Source: Shewanella carassii (GTDB lineage: Bacteria; Pseudomonadota; Gammaproteobacteria; Enterobacterales; Shewanellaceae). From it: DNA of 58,768 nt. Shown here piece after piece: positions 20,701 through 27,771 of this stretch (positions are counted from its first letter, which is position 1; every line of letters begins with the position of its first letter). Location: positions 1 through 58,768 of the forward strand of contig NZ_NGVS01000012.1 in assembly GCF_002777975.1 (NCBI RefSeq). Direction: 5' to 3'. The notes under the pieces were generated by a model. The model was not told the DNA's origin. It did not search any database and saw nothing but the letters and a program-made list of their open reading frames with translations. Made by a program: the position numbers and the translations under genes.

Positions 20701-22189
20701 GCATTTCCATAAAGATAATGTCGCGGCCCTGCTGCAAGAGAAGGACTCCTGGACCGGCGAGCTTGAGATCAAGGGGGTTGCCGGGTCGCGCTGCCCCGTG
20801 TGGCTCAATATCTCTCTGATGCAGGATCGCAAAGAGCGGGTGCAACACTATGTGGTGGTGTTCTCCGACATCACTGAGCGCAAGCGTACCGAAGCGGATC
20901 TGCGCCGCCTGGCCAACTATGACGTGCTGACCGGCTTGCCGAATCGCTCGCTGTTTGCCAACCGTTTGCAGCAGGCGATAGAAGGGGCGAGTGATAAGCA
21001 ACAGAAACTGGCCTTGCTGTTTTTGGATCTGGACAGGTTCAAGTATGTCAACGACTCCTATGGTCACAGCATGGGGGATGCCTTGTTGGTCGAGGCCGCC
21101 AACCGATTACAGTCGGTAATGGAGCAGGAGCAGGTGTTGTGCCGCTTTGGCGGTGATGAGTTCGTAATCCTAGTGAACGATGTTGAGATAGATAAGCTCA
21201 ATCGTTTGTGTGAGCGCCTGTTGGCGCAAATAGCGCAGCCGTTTGAACTCTATGGGCGGGAGTTTTTTATTTCCACCAGTATCGGGATCAGCATCTGGCC
21301 CGATGATGCCAGACAGCCCGAGGCGCTGATCAAGAATGCCGATCTGGCCATGTATCACGCCAAGGAAGAGGGACGGGGTAATTTCCAGTACTACTCCAGT
21401 GATCGTAATGCCGAGGCCTTGTATCACCTGCGTTTAGAGGCGGATTTACGTCATGCCATAGAGCAGGACCAGTTTGAGCTCTATTACCAGGGGCAGTTCG
21501 ATGTCAAGGAACGGCAAGATTTTATCGGTATGGAAGCCTTGTTGCGTTGGCATCACCCGACGGAAGGCTTTGTACGGCCGGATATTTTCATTAAGGTTGC
21601 CGAGTCCTGTGGTTTGATTGTCGCCATCGACCGTTGGGTGTTGCGCCAAGCCTGCGAGGATGGGGTTCGCTGGAGCCAGACTAGTGCCCGGCCGTTTAAG
21701 TTATCGGTGAATGTCAGTGCGATGCATTTCCGCCACCCGGAATTTATCAGTGGTGTGCGCAAGATCCTCGAAGAAACCGGAATGCAGGCGCAATATCTGA
21801 CTCTGGAGATCACCGAGGGGGTGCTGATGAAAGAGTTGCAGATTGCTCGCCAGCATCTGCAACAGCTGAGGGCCCATGGCATAGAGGTGGCGATTGATGA
21901 CTTTGGTACCGGCTACTCCTCTTTGGCTTATCTGCGCCACTTTGAAGTCAACACTCTGAAGATAGATCGCTCCTTCCTCAAGGATATTGCCAGTAACAGC
22001 GCCGATCAGGCGATAGTCAGCAGTATCGTCGAGCTGGCCCGTAACCTGGGACTCAAGGTGGTTGCCGAAGGAGTGGAAACTCGGGAGCAGTTGCAACAAG
22101 TCACGCAGAGGGGATGCCATGTTATTCAGGGATATTATTTTGCCAAGCCGGTGCCTGCCGCCGAGTTGACATCCTGGTTTTATGAATAG
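17759..22189 (+). CDS. Periplasmic beta-propeller sensor with PAS-PAS-GGDEF-EAL output (cyclic-di-GMP signalling)
   Basis: This is a very large (1476 aa) one-component sensor. In order it has a signal peptide (about 1-25, ending TYA-DE), a periplasmic propeller of repeated blocks such as DxxGxxWLST/GLYRL and LLWVGG (about 30-690), a Y_Y_Y-like beta domain (about 690-760), one membrane helix (about 766-786), two PAS/PAC domains (about 800-1045), GGDEF with intact RFGGDEF (about 1128) and EAL with intact MEALLRW (about 1256), EITEG and DDFGTGYSS. The EAL metal ligands look complete, so phosphodiesterase activity is plausible; no RxxD inhibitory site precedes GGDEF. The ligand is unknown. It stands alone after lpdA, in a position that matches a GGDEF/EAL gene in Shewanella genomes. 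Confidence 0.9.
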   Translation: MIRKLVTIFLGLSLCLCFGAAPTYADELVQRVFSSRDGLINTSILDISMDERGFIWLSTEQGLYRLSNANIRRLDRNGLESRMADEYLPLVQSLGQQQMLVSTLSHAYLYHIADNRFSQFGSDELFPDYQGGGVVKSLKLANADWLLLTEKAQLWRLSQDLQQLQKLFELPYDRDLLWSQVLQLDSGDLLLGHAYGVELRSQDGRVVKRLPWQESYGRLNALFIDSHKQIWMAASKGVFRVDLPANSIIPVAEIPFFTSVITEDLHGNLWIASKQGLLKWSPKTRQLKQFKEQLKLKAGIEYINALLVDANGLLWVGGSGHSLAVVADSPDFLLDSFSASEPYKLSDEMVWTILADSEMLWLGTDSGLLAVNRHTQQSQTAVPQGMELNDSIYKIDNLDSEHLLLSSTNGLFVMNKQTLKGQPLGDWNGSGQSLSHKTVFNTLHEDNLWWFATSNGLYQWDQTSGSMTHKSLPGAEHSGNNRLIYGVYRDSRRRLWLGGNKSFGYLEQGGGYRSLETVFDELPHMPTVSQLLELSPDRFWLATRQGGLIELDLQTMKVRRLTQEWQLDCNTVFFLQDTGDYRVVGCTYVLIRQDKRSGQLTVFNNDDGLVGKELNEGAYFFEPQQGLYVGTPDGVMLLDVDAMVNRISRHGAILESIAAYYDNKTELSLVPVPGKRIAPGARMLSFQLTSMDYLDDAPISLKYRLRRPGEEVLNYLLLDNQSQINLSGLTPGAYQLEVISQNNGLWQSEAFRFPFSVDQFWWQSQWFKGLLLLIVLATIFSIVLLRQRQVQRFMTMNLALRQSDDRLRQSLKGSESDLWEWRRDTGQFHLDNRGGVLGNENDLILIDIEQLPVHPDDRAAALVEWQRLLEGESDRFETEYRYLRRDGSWGWLRVRGRAVSHDPVSGKVSKAAGIYSDITIKRQLEDEVELLAQAFENTSEGVFILDAEEVIKVANRAAEAIVGQDRQKLQGQHFGKLVVGEHFHKDNVAALLQEKDSWTGELEIKGVAGSRCPVWLNISLMQDRKERVQHYVVVFSDITERKRTEADLRRLANYDVLTGLPNRSLFANRLQQAIEGASDKQQKLALLFLDLDRFKYVNDSYGHSMGDALLVEAANRLQSVMEQEQVLCRFGGDEFVILVNDVEIDKLNRLCERLLAQIAQPFELYGREFFISTSIGISIWPDDARQPEALIKNADLAMYHAKEEGRGNFQYYSSDRNAEALYHLRLEADLRHAIEQDQFELYYQGQFDVKERQDFIGMEALLRWHHPTEGFVRPDIFIKVAESCGLIVAIDRWVLRQACEDGVRWSQTSARPFKLSVNVSAMHFRHPEFISGVRKILEETGMQAQYLTLEITEGVLMKELQIARQHLQQLRAHGIEVAIDDFGTGYSSLAYLRHFEVNTLKIDRSFLKDIASNSADQAIVSSIVELARNLGLKVVAEGVETREQLQQVTQRGCHVIQGYYFAKPVPAAELTSWFYE

Positions 22190-22287
22190 CCATCCATAAC
22201 GGTTGTTTATGCTCTTTTAGAGCTTTCTCTTTACTGTAAATTCTTTGTTAGAATATGTCGTCTCTGATTCTGGAATGCTTGCAAGGT

Positions 22288-24504
22288 ATGAAGACCTCTC
22301 TGCGCTTATTGGTTTTGATTGGCACTCTATTGAGTGTGGCCGCGATGGCGGCTGAACGTCCCAAAGTGGGGCTGGTTCTCAGTGGCGGTGGCGCCAAGGG
22401 CGCGGCGCATGTCGGAGTGCTCAAGATGCTGGAGGCCAACAATATCCCAGTCGACTATGTCGCCGGTACCAGCATAGGTGCCTATGTGGGTGGTCTCTAT
22501 GCGCTTGGCTACAGCGCCACAGAAATAGAGATCATCATGATGAATGAGGACTGGTCCAAGGGATATTCGGATACCATTCCTCGCCAGGCCATGAGCTACC
22601 GGGATAAACAGCAAAGGGATCAATACAATATTCCGCTTAATCTGGGGATCCGTGACGGTGAGGTGCAGTCGCCGAGTGGGGTGCTTTTGGGGCAAACCAT
22701 GTCGCAACTGTATCGCAATACCACAGATCTGGTGCGGGAATTCAACAGCTTCAACGAGCTGTCCATTCCCTATCGGGCGGTGGCGACAGATTTGGAAACC
22801 AGTTTGCCTGTGGTGATCAGCAGTGGCAGCCTGGTGCAGGCGATGCAAGCCTCGGCTACCGTGCCGGGAGCGCTGCAACCGGCCGAAATTGATGGCAAGT
22901 TGCTGGTGGATGGGGGCATTGCCAATAACATGCCGGTGGATGTGGTCAAGGCCATGGGCGCCGATGTGATTATTGCCGTCGACATAGGTTCACCTCTGGT
23001 GAAGAAAGATCAGCTCAACGGCACAATAGCGGTGTTGAACCAGCTGTCGACCATGTTGACCAATGCCAGCACAGAGCGGCAAAAGGCCTTATTGACCAAG
23101 GACGACATACTGCTACGCCCTGCCATAGATAAGCTTAGCACCACAGACTTTACCGACATGCCCAAGGCGCTGGAGGCCGGAGTGACGGCCGCGGTACAAC
23201 ATACCGCCAGACTGAGTCAATTGGCGGTTTCCCCCGAGGAATACCGCGCTTATGTGCAGCAAAAGCGTGAGACCAGTCGAGGTTGGATGGATGAGCTGGA
23301 TCGTCCTGTGATTCGTATCGTTCTCGACAACCAATCCAAGGTCAGTGACTCGCTGCTCAATGATATGCTGGAGATCGAGGTGGGCGATAGGGTCAGCAAG
23401 CAAGAGTTGAATGACAGCATCGCCCGCCTATACTCGCTGAACAAGTTTGAGCGGGTCAGCGCCGAATTTCAGGATACTGCCGAGGGTAGGGTGTTAACCG
23501 TGACCACCAAGGCCAAGTCCTGGGGGCCCAACTATTTTCAATTTGGCTTGAATTGGGAGGACGATTTCTCACTGGATTCGGCGGTGACTCTGGATGGTGC
23601 CGTGACCATGACAGACTTGACCGAAAATGGTGGTGAGTGGCGCAACGAGCTGAAGATGGGCTTCGAGAAGCTGATAGGTACCGAATTTTACCAACCTCTG
23701 GACAAAGATCAGCAGTTCTATGCCCGCGCCCGTTACCAGTATGAGATCAAAGGTTGGGATGTCTTTGATGCCAACAAACTCTACTTTGAACTGGATCGCA
23801 AGAGTCACAGGGTCGACCTTGGGTTGGGGTACAACTATGTCAAACAGGGGCGAGTGGAGTTGGGACTCACAGCAGAGTCCGGGATTGTCTCCAATGATGC
23901 CTTTTTCGATGATCTTAAGTTCAATACTTATGGTGCCTACTTCAAGTTCGGCTATGACACACTGGACAGTATCAGCTTTCCCACCTCGGGTAACCGTTTC
24001 ACCCTGAATGTCTATCTGCGCAATGAAGAGTATGAAGAGGGAGAGTTCAAGACAGATCCCGAGCAGTCGCTGCAGATAGAAGCCGACTGGAAGGGGGTGG
24101 TCAGTGTCGGCAGTCATTCTTTTGTCGGCAAGGCGTCCTATGCCACTGTGGATAAAGATGGCAACTTTACTCTCTATGTATCGGACCTCGGTGGTTTCTT
24201 GAATCTCTCCGGCTACCACAAGAACTCCATCGCCGGCGCGCAGAAGGTTTTCGGTGCCTTTATCTATCAGTATGATCTTGGTCGCGATGCGCTGGGGATG
24301 CAGGACTTTCCCCTGTATCTGGGGGCTAGCTTGGAGGCGGGTAACGTTTGGGGCCTGGATGAGCATGTAATGTTTAACGATCTCATCTATTCCAGCAGCT
24401 TGTATCTGGGGACAGAAACCCAACTGGGCCCTGCGGCGCTCGGCTTTGGTTTCAGTGATAACGGGGAAAAAGCGGTTTACCTGTTTCTCGGCAAAAACTT
24501 CTAA
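22288..24504 (+). CDS. Secreted patatin-like phospholipase with BamA-type outer-membrane barrel
   Basis: The 738-aa product starts MKTSLRLLVLIGTLLSVAAMAAE, a clear signal peptide. The patatin domain (about 28-310) has the oxyanion loop GGGAKG (about 33), the serine nucleophile elbow GTSIGA (about 59-64) and the catalytic Asp in VDGGIANNMPV (about 208). A POTRA-like segment (about 325-395) and a C-terminal barrel of the surface-antigen type (about 400-738, ending YLFLGKNF) follow, the layout of PlpD-like type Vd autotransporters. I prefer ATG 22288 over ATG 22255 because a TAGAAT -10-like element at 22249-22254 would put the RNA start between them and because the signal peptide starts there. 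The lipid substrate is unknown. Confidence 0.85.
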   Translation: MKTSLRLLVLIGTLLSVAAMAAERPKVGLVLSGGGAKGAAHVGVLKMLEANNIPVDYVAGTSIGAYVGGLYALGYSATEIEIIMMNEDWSKGYSDTIPRQAMSYRDKQQRDQYNIPLNLGIRDGEVQSPSGVLLGQTMSQLYRNTTDLVREFNSFNELSIPYRAVATDLETSLPVVISSGSLVQAMQASATVPGALQPAEIDGKLLVDGGIANNMPVDVVKAMGADVIIAVDIGSPLVKKDQLNGTIAVLNQLSTMLTNASTERQKALLTKDDILLRPAIDKLSTTDFTDMPKALEAGVTAAVQHTARLSQLAVSPEEYRAYVQQKRETSRGWMDELDRPVIRIVLDNQSKVSDSLLNDMLEIEVGDRVSKQELNDSIARLYSLNKFERVSAEFQDTAEGRVLTVTTKAKSWGPNYFQFGLNWEDDFSLDSAVTLDGAVTMTDLTENGGEWRNELKMGFEKLIGTEFYQPLDKDQQFYARARYQYEIKGWDVFDANKLYFELDRKSHRVDLGLGYNYVKQGRVELGLTAESGIVSNDAFFDDLKFNTYGAYFKFGYDTLDSISFPTSGNRFTLNVYLRNEEYEEGEFKTDPEQSLQIEADWKGVVSVGSHSFVGKASYATVDKDGNFTLYVSDLGGFLNLSGYHKNSIAGAQKVFGAFIYQYDLGRDALGMQDFPLYLGASLEAGNVWGLDEHVMFNDLIYSSSLYLGTETQLGPAALGFGFSDNGEKAVYLFLGKNF

Positions 24505-24531
24505 GGCGGGCATCGCCTGTCAGTGACCCGC

Positions 24532-24571
24532 TCTGTAGTGTTCATAGATATTTACAAAAATCCACTACAGA
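24532..24571 (+). repeat. Inverted repeat between patatin and M13 peptidase genes
   Basis: TCTGTAGTG (24532-24540) and CACTACAGA (24563-24571) are perfect 9-bp arms with a 22-base AT-rich loop. It may be a weak transcription end for the patatin gene or a regulatory hairpin. There is no U-run directly after it. Confidence 0.5.
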
Positions 24572-24649
24572 CTGGTCACAGGGAGTGCTAAGGTTTTAAG
24601 CTGACATGTTTGTAACAATATAACTATTTGAACAATCACAGATTCGGGG

Positions 24650-26710
24650 ATGAAAATGAGCAAAATAAGCACCCTGGCATTGGGCGTCGCCCTCAGCCTT
24701 GGTCTGGCTTCCTGTGCCAGCCAGCAAGCGCCACAGTCGCAAGTCGAAACCCAAAAGGTCTCGGGTATTGAGCTGGAGAACTTTGACCATCAGGTTCGCC
24801 ATCAGGACGATTTCTACTACAGCGTCAACGGTAAGTGGTTGGCCACTACGCCTATCCCGGCCGACAAATCCAACTATGGTGCCTTCTCTGTTCTTTACGA
24901 AGAAAGCCAGGCGGCTCTGAAACAGATTATCGAAGAAGCCGCCGCCAAGCCCAATAAGGCCGAGGGTTCAGTGGAGCAGAAGATAGGCGATTTCTATGCC
25001 GCCTATATGGATACCACTCTGACAAACCAGTTGGGGATCGCGCCGCTCAAGGGGCAACTGGCCGATATCGCCAAGACTGCCAGCCACGCCGATATTGCTG
25101 CGCTGATGGGCAAGCTATTGACCGATGGCTCCGGCATTCCCTTTGGTTTTTACGTCAACAACGATGCCAAGAATTCCAGCCAATACGGGGTTTACCTGTA
25201 CCAGAGCGGCCTGACACTGCCGGATCGTGATTACTACCTCAAGGACGACCCCAAGTTTGTCGCCAACCGCGAAGCGATGCGTGAATATGTCCGCAAGCTG
25301 ATGAGTGCCGCAGGCTACCCGCACGCCGATGCCGCTGCAGCCAATGTCGCCAACATTGAACTCTTTATTGCCCAGAGCCAGTGGAGCCGGGTCGAGTCTC
25401 GCGACGCCAACAAGGCCTACAATAAGATGAGCCTGAAAGAGTTGCAGCAGCTGATGGGCGACTTCGACTTCGACGGTTTCGCCAAGGCCGCTGGGCTTAC
25501 CGGCAAGACCCAGGACGTGATAGTGCGTCAGCCTTCCTACTTTGAGAAGCTGGGCGCCGAGTTCGGCAATTTCCCTGTTTCGGCTTGGCAAGACTACCTG
25601 GCATTCCATCTGGTGGACTCCTATGCTGGCTTGCTGAGCCAGCAGTTTGTCGATCTGCATTTTGATTTCCACAGCAAGACCTTGATGGGTATTCAGGAGC
25701 AAAAACCACGCTGGAAGCTGGCCGTCGATGGCGCCGATCAGGTGATTGGTGAGCTGGTGGGTAAAGAATATGTTGCCCGTCACTTCCAGCCTGAGGCCAA
25801 GGCGCGGATGGAGTCGATGATTAAGAACTTGATCAAGGGCTTTGAAGTCAGCATCAATGAGCTGGAATGGATGACCCCCGAGACCAAGAAAGCGGCTCAG
25901 GAAAAACTGTCCAAGTTTACCTACAAGATAGGTTATCCGGACAAGTGGAAGGACTACAGCAATCTGGAGATCAAGGCCGACGATCTGGTGGGTAACTACC
26001 AGCGTTATGCCCGTTTCGAGTACCAGGACATGCTGGCTAAGCTGGGCAAGCCAATCGATCGCACTGAGTGGCACATGACACCGCAAACGGTGAACGCCTA
26101 CTACAACCCTGTGATGAACGAAATCGTGTTCCCGGCCGCCATTCTGCAGCCGCCTTTCTTCAACATGGAAGCCGATGATGCGGTGAACTATGGTGGTATA
26201 GGCGCGGTGATCGGCCACGAGATCAGCCATGGTTTTGATGATCAGGGCGCCAAGTATGACGGCGACGGTAACCTGCGCAACTGGTGGACGGACAAAGACC
26301 GCGAAGAGTTCCAGAAGCGCGGTGCGCAGCTGTCTGCCCAGTACAGCCAGTTTGAAGCTCTGCCAGGCAAGTTCGTCAACGGTGACTTGACTCTGGGCGA
26401 GAACATAGGCGATCTGGGTGGCTTGACCGTTGCCCTACGCTCTTATCACCTGAGTCTCAACGGTAAAGAAGCGCCGGTAATGGATGGCCTGACCGGCGAT
26501 CAGCGTTTCTTCGTCGGTTGGTCACAAGTGTGGCGCCGCAACTACCGTGATGAGGAGCTGGGGCGTCGTCTGCTGACTGACCCGCATTCACCCAGCCACT
26601 ACCGCGCCATGGGCACTCCCCGCAACGTGGAAGGTTTCTACAAAGCCTTCGACCTCAAGCCGACTGACAAGATGTATCTGTCGGAAGAGGACAGAGTGAA
26701 GATCTGGTAA
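24650..26710 (+). CDS. M13 family zinc metallopeptidase lipoprotein (neprilysin/PepO-like)
   Basis: This is a periplasm- or envelope-anchored endopeptidase of short peptides. The 686-aa product has a lipoprotein signal with lipobox LASC (Cys about 24), the M13 N-terminal domain (FYYSVNGKWL), NAYYNPxxNEIVFPAAILQPPFF, the zinc motif HEISH (about 522-526) with third ligand in GENIGDLGGL (about 583), and the family C-terminus ending in a Trp (RVKIW). All catalytic residues look present. A second ATG two codons downstream is an alternative start. It is a single gene closed by a terminator. Confidence 0.95.
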   Translation: MKMSKISTLALGVALSLGLASCASQQAPQSQVETQKVSGIELENFDHQVRHQDDFYYSVNGKWLATTPIPADKSNYGAFSVLYEESQAALKQIIEEAAAKPNKAEGSVEQKIGDFYAAYMDTTLTNQLGIAPLKGQLADIAKTASHADIAALMGKLLTDGSGIPFGFYVNNDAKNSSQYGVYLYQSGLTLPDRDYYLKDDPKFVANREAMREYVRKLMSAAGYPHADAAAANVANIELFIAQSQWSRVESRDANKAYNKMSLKELQQLMGDFDFDGFAKAAGLTGKTQDVIVRQPSYFEKLGAEFGNFPVSAWQDYLAFHLVDSYAGLLSQQFVDLHFDFHSKTLMGIQEQKPRWKLAVDGADQVIGELVGKEYVARHFQPEAKARMESMIKNLIKGFEVSINELEWMTPETKKAAQEKLSKFTYKIGYPDKWKDYSNLEIKADDLVGNYQRYARFEYQDMLAKLGKPIDRTEWHMTPQTVNAYYNPVMNEIVFPAAILQPPFFNMEADDAVNYGGIGAVIGHEISHGFDDQGAKYDGDGNLRNWWTDKDREEFQKRGAQLSAQYSQFEALPGKFVNGDLTLGENIGDLGGLTVALRSYHLSLNGKEAPVMDGLTGDQRFFVGWSQVWRRNYRDEELGRRLLTDPHSPSHYRAMGTPRNVEGFYKAFDLKPTDKMYLSEEDRVKIW

Positions 26711-26729
26711 GGTGGATTATCAGAAAACA

Positions 26730-26757
26730 GAGCCAGGCAGATGCCTGGCTCTCTTGT
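26730..26757. terminator. Terminator between the convergent M13 peptidase and HAD genes
   Basis: GAGCCAGGCA (26730-26739) pairs perfectly with TGCCTGGCTC (26742-26751), followed by a T-rich tail (TCTTGT) on the plus strand and preceded by an A-rich stretch that serves the minus strand. It lies between two convergent genes, so it probably works both ways. Confidence 0.8.
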
Positions 26758-26767
26758 ATCTGGCGGT

Positions 26768-27430
26768 TTATAGGGTATCCAGCAGTGTCGGCAGGGCTTC
26801 CAGGCTATCACGCTGATAATGCGCCGCAGCCCAGCGGGGATCCTGGCGCTGCTCGGCTGCCGGGACTATTAAGGTCTGCATATTGGCGGCGCGAGCGGCT
26901 ATCAGGCCGTTGAAAGAGTCTTCTACCGCCAGGCAGCGGCTCGGCGCCAGTGCCAGTTGGGCGGCGCAGGAGAGATAAACCTCGGGGTGGGGTTTACCGA
27001 GTGGATAATCCTGTGCCGATTGAATCGCATCGAAGGCTTCTGTGATGGCGAGTTTGCCAAGCACGGCATCGATAATATCCCAGGAGGAAGAGGTGGCCAG
27101 ACCCACTTTCAGGCCTCGACTACGACAGGCACTGAGGGCATCGACAACACCAGGCATGGGTTTGCCATCGCGGCGGATATAGGCGATGACTGCCGCTATG
27201 ATTTGCTCGGCGATATATTGAGGATCTACTTTGACCTCGGGAAAGCGCTGTAACCAGAAGTCCACCACTTGATCGATTCGCAGGCCGGTGGTGAGCGCAA
27301 TGGCCTCGCGGCTGACTGTCATTCCAAGCGAGTGTAAAACCTGATACTCGGCTTGCTGCCAGACGGGTTCGGAATCGATCAATATTCCGTCCATATCGAA
27401 AATAACGGCCTGAATGCTGGGTGCTTGCAT
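26768..27430 (-). CDS. hxpB: HAD-superfamily sugar-phosphate phosphatase (HxpB/YniC-like)
   Basis: This HAD hydrolase of the beta-phosphoglucomutase-like subgroup is close in sequence to E. coli HxpB (YniC), which removes phosphate from hexitol and 2-deoxyglucose phosphates. The 220-aa protein has motif I DMDGIL (D12, D14), a helical cap (about 18-90), motif II LATSSS, motif III Lys in GKPHPEVYL and motif IV VEDSFNG. It is a monocistronic gene read towards the M13 peptidase gene. The exact substrate cannot be told from sequence. Confidence 0.85.
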   Translation of the reverse strand: MQAPSIQAVIFDMDGILIDSEPVWQQAEYQVLHSLGMTVSREAIALTTGLRIDQVVDFWLQRFPEVKVDPQYIAEQIIAAVIAYIRRDGKPMPGVVDALSACRSRGLKVGLATSSSWDIIDAVLGKLAITEAFDAIQSAQDYPLGKPHPEVYLSCAAQLALAPSRCLAVEDSFNGLIAARAANMQTLIVPAAEQRQDPRWAAAHYQRDSLEALPTLLDTL

Positions 27431-27647
27431 GGAAAAGTCTCAAAAAAACGCTGCGGATTAGGATGCAGGATAACGAAAAGCGACTCCGGGATGCAAAATT
27501 CGATTGTCGCAATCTAATTATTTGTATTTAAATGAAAAAATCATTTTTTCAAACTATTGTCTAATTTCCTTTGTTTTATGAGAAGCTTAGTGTGTCGCCG
27601 ACCTTGGGATTTGGCCACGATTTCTCAGTTGCCTTAGTGTGATCTCA

Positions 27648-27676
27648 TTCATACTTTTGCAAAGCTGTAGTATACT
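27648..27676 (+). promoter_or_regulatory. acnB: Candidate acnB promoter
   Basis: TTCATA (27648-27653), a 17-bp spacer and TATACT (27671-27676) give a moderate sigma-70 promoter about 95 bp upstream of the acnB GTG. The rest of the 340-bp gap from 27431 holds an AT-rich stretch with a GAAAAAAT/ATTTTTTC inverted repeat (27533-27550) near the hxpB start, and nothing else I recognise. Confidence 0.45.
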
Positions 27677-27771
27677 GCTAGCCGGAATTTACGGGTCGAT
27701 CCTGTGGGGCTGTCAGCTTCATTCATGAAGACGTGCAGTCGTAAAAGCGCCTAACAAAGAGGAATGTTGCC

